A stretch of 64,000 bases of DNA from Stropharia rugosoannulata (Eukaryota; Basidiomycota; Agaricomycetes; Agaricales; Strophariaceae), in the NCBI GenBank assembly GCA_028532985.1, contig JANCIK010000006.1, positions 2,170,001 to 2,234,000 on the forward strand, given 5' to 3'. The first letter of the stretch is position 1; each line of letters begins with the position of its first letter. The position numbers and the translations under genes are program-made. Positions 25,455 through 36,978 of this stretch are shown one piece after another. The notes beneath the pieces were generated by a model. It saw nothing but the letters and a program-made list of their open reading frames with translations. It was not told the origin of the DNA and searched no databases.

Positions 25455-25539
25455 GGGCCTAACCGGGAATTGAACCCGGGACCTCCTCGAGACGGTACGA
25501 CAACCCTAACAAGGAATCATACTACTAGACCATCAGGCC
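25455..25539 (-). tRNA. tRNA-Pro (anticodon AGG), copy 2, with 13-nt intron
   Basis: Identical to copy 1, including the 13-nt intron (25491-25503), with a T5 terminator on the minus strand. The 5' flank shares the first bases (GTCAGC) with copy 1, suggesting recent duplication of this pair. Confidence 0.95.
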
Positions 25540-25836
25540 GCTGACGTAATCACACAGGGCTCTGCCAGATGCCTGCTCAGTGCCCCTGATATCCGAAGCA
25601 GCACCGCAGATGAAATATATCACTGTACACAGTTGGTACTATACACATATCTTGTACCGCATAGTCGGCGCATACTTTATACAATATTCGACTGCGTAAA
25701 TTTGGATCCTATATATAATGGTAACGGCGCCAGAGAAATAAATGAAGTAGGTACTTGCAAGACCATAGAACACAAACCGCAGACGTAGTTAGGTACGTCG
25801 GAAAGTTGATGCAAAAGGTTTGACTAGTGGGAACAA

Positions 25837-26472
25837 CAGGACCCCGGAAAGTTCACCCAAATCCCTGAGGCAAATTTGGATAAAATTTGAACATTTTGAG
25901 CCCCAATGCATCAGGTCTGTTCAGATAAAAATCGAAGATTTCCGACCACCTGGCCTGTGCCAAATTTTTGGATAAAAATTTCAATTACGGACGAGGTTTG
26001 ATGCAAGGTTTGGATAAAATTTGCCACCAGAGGGAAGACGATGTGAACCTATTCATGGAGCTCAAAGCTCATCCATTGAAGATTACAAGCGCAATCAAAG
26101 CATTCAAAATACGTAAGGTACGCGGTGCAGATGACCAGTTGGCTGCTGTTTCAGAGCCGGAGGAATAGTAAATAGGTTATTGCACGATTATCTAGTATTT
26201 CTCTTATGTTGCATACTTATTCCACTGTTCTAGTAGTCTACGTGCAACAAAAAGCGCTCTAACAAGCCAAAATAGGCCCTGAGCGGAAAATTTGACACAG
26301 AAAAAGGATTTTTAGCGCCAGGCAAGGCCTGAGACAAAATTTGGATAAAAATTGCCACTTTGCAAGGCCTGACCCAAAATTCGGATAAAAACCTGACGAT
26401 TTTGTTTGGATAAAAATCGCAATTTTTGGCCATTTCGGGCTCAGGGATTTGGGTGAACTTTCCGGGGTCCTG
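25837..26472. mobile_element. 636-bp inverted-repeat element with internal GGATAAAA repeats
   Basis: Perfect 33-bp terminal inverted repeats lie at 25837-25869 (starting CAGGACCCCGGAAAGTTCAC) and 26440-26472. GAACAA flanks both sides (25831-25836 and 26473-26478), a possible 6-bp target duplication. Inside, a degenerate motif around TTTGGATAAAAATTT recurs at least seven times on the plus strand. A 66-codon frame (25968-26168) has no recognisable domain. The element looks non-autonomous and its superfamily is not clear. Confidence 0.7.
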
Positions 26473-26779
26473 GAACAACCATGTGCGTTGGACAGAACTC
26501 TCCTGTCCTACGGCTAGAGTCGGGGACTGTATAATAAAAACAGAGTAAATTTTTAAAATCTCCAGAACCGTCTGTAGGTACTTAGAATCATGATTCGTAG
26601 ATACTAAGAACATAGTCCTCACTGCACATTCCTGAGTCCTGAGGCTGGGCCCTGGGTAGTGGGACCTGGCCGCCAGGCTCTAGGTGGTAGATACTTCAAT
26701 GAGGGACTGAGACTCAGTGCTCACTGAGCTGCGCGGCGGGCCTTGGATGCTACGTAAGTTGAATGCTCCGGAAGCAAAA

Positions 26780-26869
26780 GGGCCTAACCGGGAATTGAAC
26801 CCGGGACCTCCTCGATGTAAGGTAAACGTTAAACCCTAACAAGGAATCATACTACTAGACCATCAGGCC
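26780..26869 (-). tRNA. tRNA-Pro (anticodon AGG), copy 3, with 18-nt intron
   Basis: The mature 72 nt are identical to copies 1 and 2. The intron after position 37 is a different 18-nt sequence (TTTAACGTTTACCTTACA). A T4 run follows the 3' end. Confidence 0.95.
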
Positions 26870-27078
26870 ACTAGCGTTGAGATTATACCTTTGATCGCCG
26901 GGCCTGAGTCCGGCGCATTAGCTGAGAGTTCATGTTGTAGCAATAACGAACCCTCGATAGATAAAGTTGAAAGTACTCATAACCTAACCTAAGTATGCAC
27001 TGTTTTAAAATAATACATACACACTGGCGACTGATACTGCCAAGCAGCATTGACCATTTAATGTCATAATCACCTGAG

Positions 27079-29412
27079 TTAAACGGACTCAAATGAGGCT
27101 TTAACCTGATAGTTAATATAAGAAGGAAGATTTACATTAAAAAAACCAATACAACTTGCCTTAAATAGAAATTCGTCATCTGTCAATGCACGATAACCTG
27201 TCAAGGCCAGACCTTTGGCAACAATTATTGTTGCCTTGTGTGCCTCCTCGCTCCTCGCAGCTTTAGTGAATCGCGGAGTGTGATTTCCGCCATTGTCGAC
27301 GGTAGGGATTGCTAAAAGGAAAAGGAGGAAACTTAGTATATGAATGCCGATAAACCAATTAGAACCCACCATAATTTGGGTGCAGAGATGGCAGGACTGT
27401 TCAATCAGGAGCAACAGAAACAGTGGGTTCAGCTTAATGAGGATTTATGTAGTCCATGACCACCAACCATATGAAACATTGCCCTAAGAAGCTAAATAAG
27501 TAACTGTGAATATGACATAAAATGATATATATACTCACAAAATCAGTAGAAGCTGAGTGCGCAGTTGTAACTGTCGACAGACCATAGCGACTGCCAACAA
27601 TATCATTGAAAGCCTGCCCTGTTAGTTATTGTGTGAGAAAAGAAGATCAGAATTATGTGCACAGCTGTGGATGAAAAGACCCACCTAGCACGGTATTCTG
27701 CCGCAAATCGAAGTATGCAACTCCAGTCTTTATTCCCACTTTACAACCGGTTGCAAGACCTGCTGCCCTATACAATAAAATCAATTGGTACATTAGTATT
27801 AGGCGTAGTGCTACATTGAAACGTACTTCAGGCAGTTGAAAACACGTCTTGTGAGCTCAGTAACTTCCTGGGATGTCGGAGCACGGGTAATCCAATCCGT
27901 TTTTGCATAATCCGGAATTACTGGGTATGAGTTGGCATAAGTAATCATACAGTACTGCCGCACCCTCAACGCACCCTTCAGGGAAAAAAGAGATACACAC
28001 CATTTGGTACCCAGTTTTTTCCTTCTATGATACCATTTATTCTGTGATCGGGTTTCATTTGCTGACGAAGCATGGATACGCTAGAATATGCTAGCATAGC
28101 AGCATCTAAAGCATTTGTTCCCTCCCTGACATTCCGTCAGCAAATAAAGCAAATGACAATGGTACCGGGCTGACCACGGAGCTTGACCGGCATGCGCACT
28201 ATTTGTCGTCGAAATATATCTGAGATAAACTTCACGATTATTCAACAAATACGAACCTATGGCCAAAAAATTCAGCAGATATCGTTTGCATAGACGCTGT
28301 GCTTCCAAGGCTAACGGAATGAACAGCTCCTGCAGTTGGATGACACCTGTCAAGAGTTTTTAATGAGGTGTCCTGCCAAATATTGCATAAATAGATTTAC
28401 AAACATTAGACAAATATCCATCTCCTTATATGCGCCACGCTCAAGCAAGATAACCTTGCCTCCGCCCTCTTCCTCAGCTGGCAGAAATGATGCAGAAATG
28501 AAGTCAACAATGAAATGGTACAGCAAGACAAACGAAGATCTTATCACCTGGTGTCCCCAAGAGCACAATTTTTCCAGGGATATCTTTGCGTGCTTCGAGT
28601 GCCGTTTTGAGAGCAACAGCGACTCCCACACCAGCGATGGCAATTAGGTTGTGCCCACACGCATGTCCTAACTCTGGCAAGGCGTCCATCTCAGAATTGA
28701 TTCCAATCACTCGCCCACCCTCGCCTTGGGAGTACACAGCCCTCCAGGCAGTGGCCAACCCTAGGTAATGTGGGGTCACAGTGAAGCCCTGTTCCTTCAT
28801 ATAACTTGTCAGAAGATCATGGGCAAACCTAAGAAAAAGAAATGAATTGAGTGTATGTGTATGATTCTCCTTTTTATGAACTAACTTTTCATGAAAATGT
28901 GTTTCTGGATGATCTATGTCATAATATTACGAGTTATTCTCTCAATTAGAAAGGCCAGCCCGATGAGAGCGAAGTTCACTTTACCATGTATCTTTAGACT
29001 TAATTCACGGAGCTGGTCATTACGTTCGTCTAGTGACCGCTCAATGTCGTTGATAATGTCGCCAGGTTTGTTATTCAGGCTGACTTTGGAGACGTATGGT
29101 GGAGGTTGTCCTTCCTGACCGATAGTCCACCAATCACTTTCACTACCGTACGCGAAGTCCCTAAATGCGTTGCGATAACAGAGCTCCTATCATTGTACAG
29201 GGTGACGGTTGGTTTAAGCAAGGGGGTTATCACAAGCAAATGCCCACCTTCTTCTTTTCACTGTCATTGATATCTTCACTCTTTCTGCGGAAGGAGTCGC
29301 ATGAAGACGGCAAAGAGGCGGTTCGAGCAACAGTTTCATTGCGAAAATCCTTTTGGCGCCTCCTGCGTGCAAAAAAGCCACCAAAGCACCCAGACTGGGT
29401 ATCAGAATCCAT
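27079..29412 (-). CDS. M20-family metallopeptidase/amidohydrolase
   Basis: The start [20 protein letters not shown] (29412) joins through a 60-some-nt intron to [17 protein letters not shown]. The M20 opening [17 protein letters not shown] is assembled across two introns. The zinc site follows: [20 protein letters not shown], with Asp and His ligands. Then come VILLGTPG, a Glu-rich EEEGGGKV (catalytic or metal glutamates) and the dimerisation segment [13 protein letters not shown]. The C-terminal part has [12 protein letters not shown] and the conserved GGNHTPRF region. Relatives are human PM20D2-like dipeptidases and amidohydrolases. The last intron (27106-27159) begins GC, not GT; retaining it would add 18 in-frame codons. 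The substrate is unknown. Confidence 0.87.
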
Positions 29413-30029
29413 GGGAAGGATAACAAAGGAGCATCCCTGTGTAATGATCAGTTTTTAAAACGCAGTCCACGATATCCGGGTGGATCTTGCCCAGATCTGG
29501 AATGGGGGAGCATATTCTGCCGGTACCTGGTCCCTGTGAATCGCGCCCAATTTTGGCCAGTGTTAGCTATCGGTCGTTGTTTTCAAGCCCCCGTTGAGTT
29601 CGGTGGACAGATCACTTACAGATCACCTGCCTACAGCAACCCTTAACTGTACGCCTACGCCTCCCCACGCACAATTTGACTTCCTGTTATTACCTTGTTA
29701 ATGATCTTGCAAGTGTCTAGAAATAGGCTCCTGCTTTATCAGAACGTTATTTATGTCTACCCGGAGTACAGTTACCCAAAAACGACAACTCAAACGCCAT
29801 TTAAGCTACAAGTCCTGTTTATTTATTTAGTTATTGAACTGATCTGCGTTGCAGGTCTACTAAAGTGATGACAAAAGCATGTTGGAGTATAAACACATGT
29901 TATAAGGTAGTGAACTAGAAGTGAGAATACGAGACAGTGGGAGAGTTAACCGCCCAAAACATCGAAGATACCGTGTCATGTGAAGACAAGACCTTATAGA
30001 AATAACTGCCTGGAAACCAACTGGAAACC
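29413..30029. other. Intergenic, promoter of the M20 gene and 3' flank of the next gene
   Basis: 617 bp with no supported gene or repeat. A frame on the plus strand (29353-29646) overlaps the M20 first exon antisense and is not supported. Confidence 0.4.
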
Positions 30030-31109
30030 TCAAGCGGAATATTCTGAAGACTGCTCCCCACTTCCTTTACTGAAGAGCCTTTTCCAGAAACCAACTGGTG
30101 CGACGTACTGGTCAAGGCTATCCACGCCGACGACGACATCACCACTACGCGACGAAATTTCGCAGTATGATACCTCGTTGATATTATCCGAAGAGCTTTC
30201 GTGAGCATTTCCGACCATGATCATTCTATCGTGGTCTCCAGACTTAACCACCTTCATTTGACGTGCTAAGGCCGGTAAAATGTTGATTTTCCCTTTGTGT
30301 GAATCGAGCTGTATAACACCGACGTAGTTCTGCGGAACGAATAATACCATGGTACCTGGATGCACTCCTTTAATTTAGTCATGCATGAGCGAAAGCTGCA
30401 ATGACTTACCCTGCCGCGAAGACATATACAACCCAATGCGCGGCCTCGTTGGACCAAAAGGAAGCTGATTCAGTTGAGTGAGGAATGATGCGAGTTAGTA
30501 AGGAGTGACAGGACGCGCACCAAAGTAACTTTCACAAAGCCATCTCGACTCCCGACATGTACATTAGCTTTCGCTACTTTTCTGGCATCACCAGTCGTGC
30601 CCAAGTGTAGGTCGATGGTGTTGTGATTTGTTCGGAATGAAGCATGGGGAAAAGGTGTATTCGATTTCGCTTTTTGTCTTCTACTGGGGTCGAGCATAGG
30701 AATTTCGGGATCAATATGAAAAGTCCCTGGAACAACGATTAAAATGAATGACACATAGGAAGGCGAAGGGATATATTGGCGTACCAACTATACTATGTTT
30801 ACGGTCATGGATATGGACTTGGTCAACAGTCGGCGACGGAAGCGGCATCGACTTCTGCGCCAAATCAGCATGGAGAGCATGTCGTGGGGGAAGAGGTGGA
30901 ACGCGACCACCGCGGCCACCACCGCGATGGCCACGTCGACTACCGGAGGGGTTTCCATAGACATGACGGAAGTGCGGGCTGTCAGATCCATGTTCTCGAA
31001 ATTCTTCGTCGTCGCCAATAAGACTATAGGCTGGCGGGTCGATCGCAGTTGATTTGTCGAACATGGCAGCTGAATGCAGGTCTGTATGATTTGGCGAGTC
31101 AACGATCAT
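30030..31109 (-). CDS. Basidiomycete-specific hypothetical protein (DUF7330-like)
   Basis: Four exons read in frame. The first has MIVDSPNHTDLHSAAMFDKS, IDPPAYSLIGDDEEF (a PPAYS element) and a Gly/Arg-rich patch (RRGHRGGGRGGRVPPLPPR). After an intron: VGTFHIDPEIPMLDPSRRQK and NHNTIDLHLGTTGDARKVA, then VHVGSRDGFVKLPFGPTRPR and, in the last exon, HPGTMVLFVPQNYVGVIQLD and EISSRSGDVVVGVDS. The pattern of a variable Pro-rich N-terminus, a GTF-IDP segment and beta-strand repeats of the S-x-x-G-x-V type resembles proteins annotated in Agaricomycetes with the DUF7330 domain. Function is unknown. The family name is from memory. Confidence 0.7.
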
Positions 31110-31796
31110 CTTTCAGAAGAGGGACCGATAGATAAGTATGGGTAGGATGGTGGAAGACGCGATGCCTATCAGGCTGCGGGTTTGATCTTAAGTATTGAAT
31201 AACATTAGCACAGGTTCGGCACGGTAGCGATGCCCATTGCGGCGCAGTACGTCTGCAGACAACAATCGATGCTGATTAGAAACATTCGGAAACCGCCCTC
31301 GAACGACTGTTTGATTCAATTCAAAGACATGTTAGCAAACCGCTCCATAGATTACTCTACTCTACGTTGGTCAGTCCTATCCATAACTCATCAGCGCAAT
31401 AATTAACATGCATACCTTGAATAAGTTGGATTTTGAATGTGCTTTACTGGATCCAACTGAATGGAAACGTATACCGTGTCAGCTATCACTCGACCAACCT
31501 GATGCTGCGCAGCACAGCTGCCAGTAATAATTACAGTGACATCGGAAGTTTGTCCATTCGATATATTCAAGTGACAAGTGGTTGTGTTGGTCTAACTTTG
31601 AATTGATGACAACGTCCAGGCTCCAAGGGTCACGAGCGACTTCAGGCGACCTCTAAAAAAAAGCTTGATTTATAGTTACTACATACTAAGTAGCAAGTAC
31701 TTGGTACTTACTAATAACTAATAGTAAATATCAGTAACCAGTTACCACAGTTGGTAATTTCTACTGTCGGAATTTCAGGAAGATTTTTCCAAAAAT
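31110..31796. other. Intergenic, no gene seen
   Basis: Upstream of the DUF7330-like gene. AT-rich with repeated AGTA and TACTTA words at 31670-31740. Nothing else is supported. Confidence 0.35.
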
Positions 31797-31884
31797 GGGC
31801 CTAACCGGGAATTGAACCCGGGACCTCCTCGATTTAAGTATACAAACACCCTAACAAGGAATCATACTACTAGACCATCAGGCC
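31797..31884 (-). tRNA. tRNA-Pro (anticodon AGG), copy 4, with 16-nt intron
   Basis: The mature 72 nt are identical to the other three copies. The intron is a third sequence (TGTTTGTATACTTAAA, 16 nt). A T5 terminator follows on the minus strand. Confidence 0.95.
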
Positions 31885-32305
31885 ATATCTTACTATGCCA
31901 TATGTAAGCACTGAGGTCCGAGCGTTCGCTTTACCAGAGAAAAGTATGCGCCAACCACGCCGCCACAGCAAGTCTCGACTCTCCGTGTCATTTCAACTTA
32001 GGACCTCACGTGAAAGCATGGTCAAAACGTAGATTGCAGTACTCTGCTACTAGTGAAAATATATGTAATTATCCAAGTGACGCAAACAGGATGAAAGCAA
32101 GAAAGTATGTAGTGCGTAAATTAGAGTAAGTATCAACAAAATTTCGGGGCTATAAACTATTGCCTACAACACAAATATTTACGGGAGGGAATGTGTGGAT
32201 TTGAAAGATAGATACCTATACTGATAGTGGTTAGTTGTATCGAATAGTTTGTCGGGATAGAGTATAAAACTAGCATGGTTGCGGCAAAGTGGTATTCATA
32301 TAGAT
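31885..32305. other. Intergenic, DnaJ-gene 3' flank
   Basis: No gene or repeat is recognised in these 421 bp. Confidence 0.35.
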
Positions 32306-34615
32306 CTATGCAGGGGCTTCGGGAGTGGTTTGCGATGGTTGGCCCGCTTGTTGTTGAGCTTTAAGCATCTGCTCGCGTTTGGCTTTAGCAGAATTGGTCG
32401 CATTCTTCTTGCCCTTGGGCTGAGCAGCCTCATGTACCATCCTTATTGAATTTAAAGTGATTAGAATAAAAAATACAAGAAGGTTTGTATTTGTAATACC
32501 TCTCTAGTTCCCTGCGTTCCTCATCCGATTCATCAGGAACTGCGGATTTGAAGATCGCGCCAGTCAGAAGTAGAGCCTTGGGAACTAATCAGTCAACAGA
32601 AAGGGTAGATGGTACAAGTATATATACCTTGGCTCGGTTAATGAGAACAGCCTCCGGTACGTTGGGCTCTTTTAGCACGTTATCGACAACTTCGCGGAGG
32701 ACTTGAATGACTTCCAGCCTTGCTCCTCGCCATGATGCAAGTAAAATCTATATTTTTGTAAGCATTTTCAAATGTATGTGTCCACAACCGGCGAAGGGAT
32801 GCACCTTGCCAGTAACATCCATCTCCAGTGCCCGTAGCTCATCTTCAGCAATCTCACCCTTCGCCTGGGCTTTTTCCATCTCCTGCGGGATATTCAGTAT
32901 GTGAAAATTAAAAAATCATTAAAAAGTTACTAACCAACATAAGGTCACGAACACTCAGTCTGGACATTACACCTTAAGAGATCATATAGACTGTCATCAT
33001 ACAAAAGAGCTTACGCGCTGCCAATGACGCCCCAGACATCTTTCGCTAGGGCCCCCTTTTCCTTCAACCGCGAAAAGAATCCAGGACTACAAATAGTCAG
33101 AAAATCGGAATTTCCACAATGCATTTATCGTCTTACATTCCCAGAAATTTTCTGGACTTCATAAACGATGACGCCTTCATTATATACACACCGCCTATTG
33201 TATGCAGCAGCTGCAATTCATCAGTTAGACTTGGGGAAAGGGATATGACGGAGTCAGCCTCGCACCTCCACACCAAAGCTCTCCAGCTTCAAGTCCTCTA
33301 CTTCCCGCTTCATGCGCTCCTCAAAAGCGACTGTCTCAGGGTCGTCTTTACCTCCAGGATTTTTTGCTTCGACGAAAGGCCGGATCCGCTCAATCATCTT
33401 GGTTTGTAGCATTGCGACACGCTCTGTCATGGCCTTCCGTCGCGCCTTTTCGTGTTCGCGCAGCTTCTCGCGTTGCTCTGCCTTGCGCCGTGCTGCATCG
33501 CGCTTCTCAGCATCTTTTGCTTCCTTGGCCTCTTTTTCTGAAAGGGAAGGGGTCGCAGAGGTCGAGGTAGTCCCATGGATGACAACATGCGAGCCGGTTC
33601 CTTGCACGGTGGTAGGAGTGACTACTGCAGGAGCAGCAGCGGCAGAAGACAGACCATCGGGCCGGCTGGGGCTAGGGGGGGCGTTTACTGTAGCACTTGG
33701 GACTGGGTCAGGGATGGACGCAGCCGGGGCTGCTGGCGGAGTGGATGTTCCATCCTGCTGGACGCTGGCAGGGTTGGTAGCATTCGGATTCCCGGCATTC
33801 ATCTGCCGTTCTATCTCTGCCTTCTCCTCGTCCGTCATCATAGTCGTGGCGACAGAGGTCATGTCCTTCATGATTGAGATTTCACCGATCTAGTAATTTG
33901 GTATCACGTTTAGCATAAAAACATAACATGGTTGGATAAAGCAAAGGTCGTACATAATCGACGAACCGTTCGCCACCAAATACATTGGCGAAGAATCCAG
34001 CTGCATCTTCCATATTGACGGGACCTTCTTTATCAACCTGCAAAGCGAGCGCAGTTTAATTTAACATTGTCAGAAATTTTAAAGCAGGCGAGATTAAGTG
34101 TAATGAAAAGCTGCTGTACCATTTTCTTGCCATTCTTATCGTAGACTGCACGCAGGTTCTACCAAGAGATGCAGAGAGTCAGTTAAAGGTGCGGGAAAGA
34201 CCAGTAATAAGATCATTTTGACAAACGTACGGGATCAGAAAGAACTTGATATGCTTTGCTGTAGCGCCGTCGGACCGTACGTCAGCTTCCCTCGCCACAG
34301 CACTCATAGAGCCTTTGGCCCACCTAATATCCTTGAACTTTTCTTCAGCATCTGGTGATGGATTCTTATCTGGATGATACTAGCACAACAGTGGAGGAGC
34401 TGTCCAAATGGCCGACATTCATAATACACTGGTGCACACCTTCATAGCCTGCTTCCGGTATGCTTTCTTTAAGAGAGTGTCATCAGCATCGACAGGGACT
34501 CCGAGCTACAACCAATCACAGATATAACAAGTACGGAAGTGCAAGTCAGCCAAGATGATCAAGTAGTGGATAAAGAGCGTACGAGATCATAATATTCGGT
34601 TTCAACTGGTGCCAT
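32306..34615 (-). CDS. DnaJ (Hsp40) co-chaperone with DnaJ-X domain, CAJ1/DJP1-like
   Basis: Stimulates the ATPase of cytosolic Hsp70; relatives CAJ1 and DJP1 act in the cytosol, DJP1 in peroxisomal import. The J domain is spread over several small exons: MAPVETEYYDLLGVPVDADD, KKAYRKQAMKYHPDKNPSPDAEEKF (HPD intact) and SKAYQVLSDP, then LRAVYDKNGKKM. VNMEDAAGFFANVFGGERF is the usual DnaJ-X lead-in. A Pro/Ala/Thr-rich linker and a long Lys/Arg/Glu coiled coil (EKEAKEAKDAEKRDAARRK) precede the X domain (LLHTIGGVYIMKASSF, KFLGIPGFFSRLKEKG). The end is Gln/Lys-rich, closing TPEAPA. Two introns interrupt the J domain between HPD and YQVLSDP. Confidence 0.93.
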
Positions 34616-34976
34616 GATATGCGGTTCGGTATTGGGCTATAGTATATAAAAGTTGCTGAAGGTGTTCGAAAGATCAATGTTCGTGTGTGGTGGCCGCCAA
34701 TAGTTATTCAGATGAGCAGGCCGAGTACGTATTGGGCCAAATCCGGAAAACGGTTGGTGACTCGGTAGCGCGAGGACTTGAAAATTGAGAGTTTGTTCAA
34801 TACAGTATTACGGATGTTGAAGTCGTTTCCTATAAGTGACGAATGCAGATGACAGTTGCAGAATGACCTTATTTGTTGTAGCTCGAAGCTGGATGAAAGG
34901 GTGCAGCCTGCACATGTGGCTGTGTACTCTAAAGCACCGTCTTAGGTAAGACATAGAAGGGAAAATGGAAAGTTCA

Positions 34977-35594
34977 TAGTCTCCTTCACAGACCAAATAA
35001 ACAGATGACAGTCGATCTGTTAATATAGAAAGTTCAGCTTGAGTTCAACTTGGTTCAAACGCAATTCAAACGTTCAACGTTCAACTTTTAACAAGCAAAA
35101 CCCAAGAGTATTAAAATTTGGTCAAACTCCCAAAGGTCAAGCTTCAAGTCTGCGATATCGCTCTTCCATTTTAAAGAATCCCGAAACCTTCTCTTAGTAT
35201 CTTTACTACCACTGTAGTACCACACTAAGGTAGAGTTGCGAGCAGCTACAAATTCTGATGATACTGATACTCCAAGATACTTTAGTCTTGATGTAGTCAG
35301 ACTAAAAATCAAAAGTAGACAATCAATTAAAAACGAATGCACTCAAAGTGCACTCCTGGAATCCCACTTGTTCCCACTTATTATGACGGCAACTAAGGCC
35401 AGGTCTTAACAGGTTGAGACGAGTTGATGACATTGGCATAACATTGGCTCGTGTGCGTAGATATGTGCATGGTACGGACTTGTTCCACAAAGAGCCACAA
35501 ACATGAGGAATGAGGTAAAAATTCAGCTTGCAGCCTTGCCCCTTATATTAACAGATCGACTGTCATCTGTTTATTTGGTCTGTGAAGGAGACTA
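34977..35594. mobile_element. 618-bp MITE-like element with 51-bp perfect terminal inverted repeats
   Basis: 34977-35027 (TAGTCTCCTTCACAGACCAA...) is the exact reverse complement of 35544-35594. The outer TA on each side fits a TA target duplication, as in Tc1/mariner-type MITEs, though the TA could be part of the repeat. The interior has GTTCAA-rich repeats (35040-35090) and no supported transposase. It sits between two minus-strand genes and does not interrupt a coding region. Confidence 0.8.
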
Positions 35595-35981
35595 GCCTTG
35601 CCCAAGCCCAAGCCCAAGCCTCTCATTTTGACAATGTTTGTGAATTACGTAATGAATGTAGCGCCAGATCATGGCAAGAGGCCCAACAAGAATGCTGGAC
35701 GTGTAAAAGTACTTACTGCTAACAAATGTAGTACAAACAACATACCATACTGAAGAAAGACGAATAAAAGCAAAGCTTGACTACGGCGGAATGTAATGGG
35801 GTGATATGTGGATGTGCGGAAAGTGCGGGAAATCTCTAGTAATGCGTGCATGAGGTGAAAGGGAATATGTACTGTTCTCCAGATGAGAGATGAAAGATTA
35901 CTGAATAATGATAACATGAAGAGGTGTAGCAGATAGAAGAATAGAAGGGGTTTGAAATGGAGGGATTTACCCCTCCAATAG
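35595..35981. other. Intergenic, 3' flank of the next gene
   Basis: 387 bp with no supported gene. It includes CCCAAG tandem words at 35598-35620. Confidence 0.35.
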
Positions 35982-36812
35982 CTACTCTCCGTCGTTTGTT
36001 TCCTGGAAGCGCACTTCTTTCTTCGGCTGAATAGAGTCGGATGTACTTACTCGGGGAGACATCGGGGGCGGATGGCTCTGCGAATATGTAGAAGCTGAAC
36101 GGGCATGTGGCAACAACCGTGCCACGCGAAATTTTATTGCAGCAAAGGATCCGTGAAGATGCGATGATGAAGGTGCGGCGGACGTGACAGTCGTGGTCGA
36201 GCCGGAAGCGCTGGAGAAAGGCGGACTAAGCGCCGGACTACTCGTCGAAGACGTAATATCTGTTGAGCGCTTCTTCATAGATGAGCGTGTGGGAGGCGGG
36301 GGAAGGGTAATAGGTGTCGCGCGATGATGGTGCTCGTATGGATTGCTCGGGCGTTGGGCGGAGCTGCGTTGGGAAAAAGCATACGGGGAGGATGGATAAG
36401 GTCGTAAATGTGGTGTTCTCGAAACATGGAGTCCCATAGCTATCTGCTCTATCGTTGGTCGCGACGGCTGTGGATCGCTTTCTCGAAATTGTTGTTGCTG
36501 CGGTAATACTGCCGACGCCGACTCTGCGACTGTTGACTGCATTCCTGTTTTCTTCTGGAGAAACCACTGTCAGGGAAATGTAAGCCAAGAGGACATGTAG
36601 CGCACCAAATATTGTGAATGGGCTTTCTTGGCAGCCACCGCCGATGGCGATAGCGTTCGCTTGACCGAGTGGATGAGGCGGGCGGCTGCCTTGGGTCGGG
36701 GAGCATCTGGAGGCTGCGACATGATGTGCGGCCAGAGGGAGGGATGTGGATGACGCGTCGGATGTTGGGGAGAGGAGGCAGCACGGCGGTGAGTCGGGCT
36801 CCGAGTGGACAT
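35982..36812 (-). CDS. Hypothetical low-complexity protein
   Basis: Two exons. Exon 1 is MSTRSPTHRRAASSPQHPTR through KAHSQYL; a roughly 60-nt intron (donor gtgcgc, acceptor tctccag) leads to KKTGMQSTVAESASAVLPQQ. The protein (about 255 aa) is rich in Ser, Pro, Thr, Gln and His, with basic patches and a conserved-looking end (PKKEVRFQETNDGE). An upstream in-frame ATG at 36854 would add 14 residues. It is probably disordered and possibly nuclear or phospho-regulated; no domain is recognised. The frame is open over 560 bp in exon 2, with a sensible splice, which supports a real gene. Confidence 0.6.
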
Positions 36813-36978
36813 GGCACGGGAGGATACAAGGCGCGACAGCAGGCTTAGCCCCACATGTGGCTGTGCTGCTTACACGTACGAAGTCTCACATGGGCCCAAC
36901 AATGAGCATGAATCAAGGTGCACAGCATGGAGGTTTAAACAACATCTTATTCTATTCAACAAGAAACATACGAACTCG

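Noticed and set aside
25968..26168. 66-codon ORF inside the 636-bp inverted-repeat element
   Set aside because: Too short and without a known domain; overlaps the internal repeats of the element.
33312..33893. 193-codon plus-strand ORF
   Set aside because: Lies antisense within the DnaJ-X exon; its Ser/Ala/Arg composition is the mirror of the Pro/Ala/Lys coding strand.
35088..35342. 84-codon minus-strand ORF inside the 618-bp MITE
   Set aside because: Has no transposase signature and is a plausible chance frame in a non-autonomous element.
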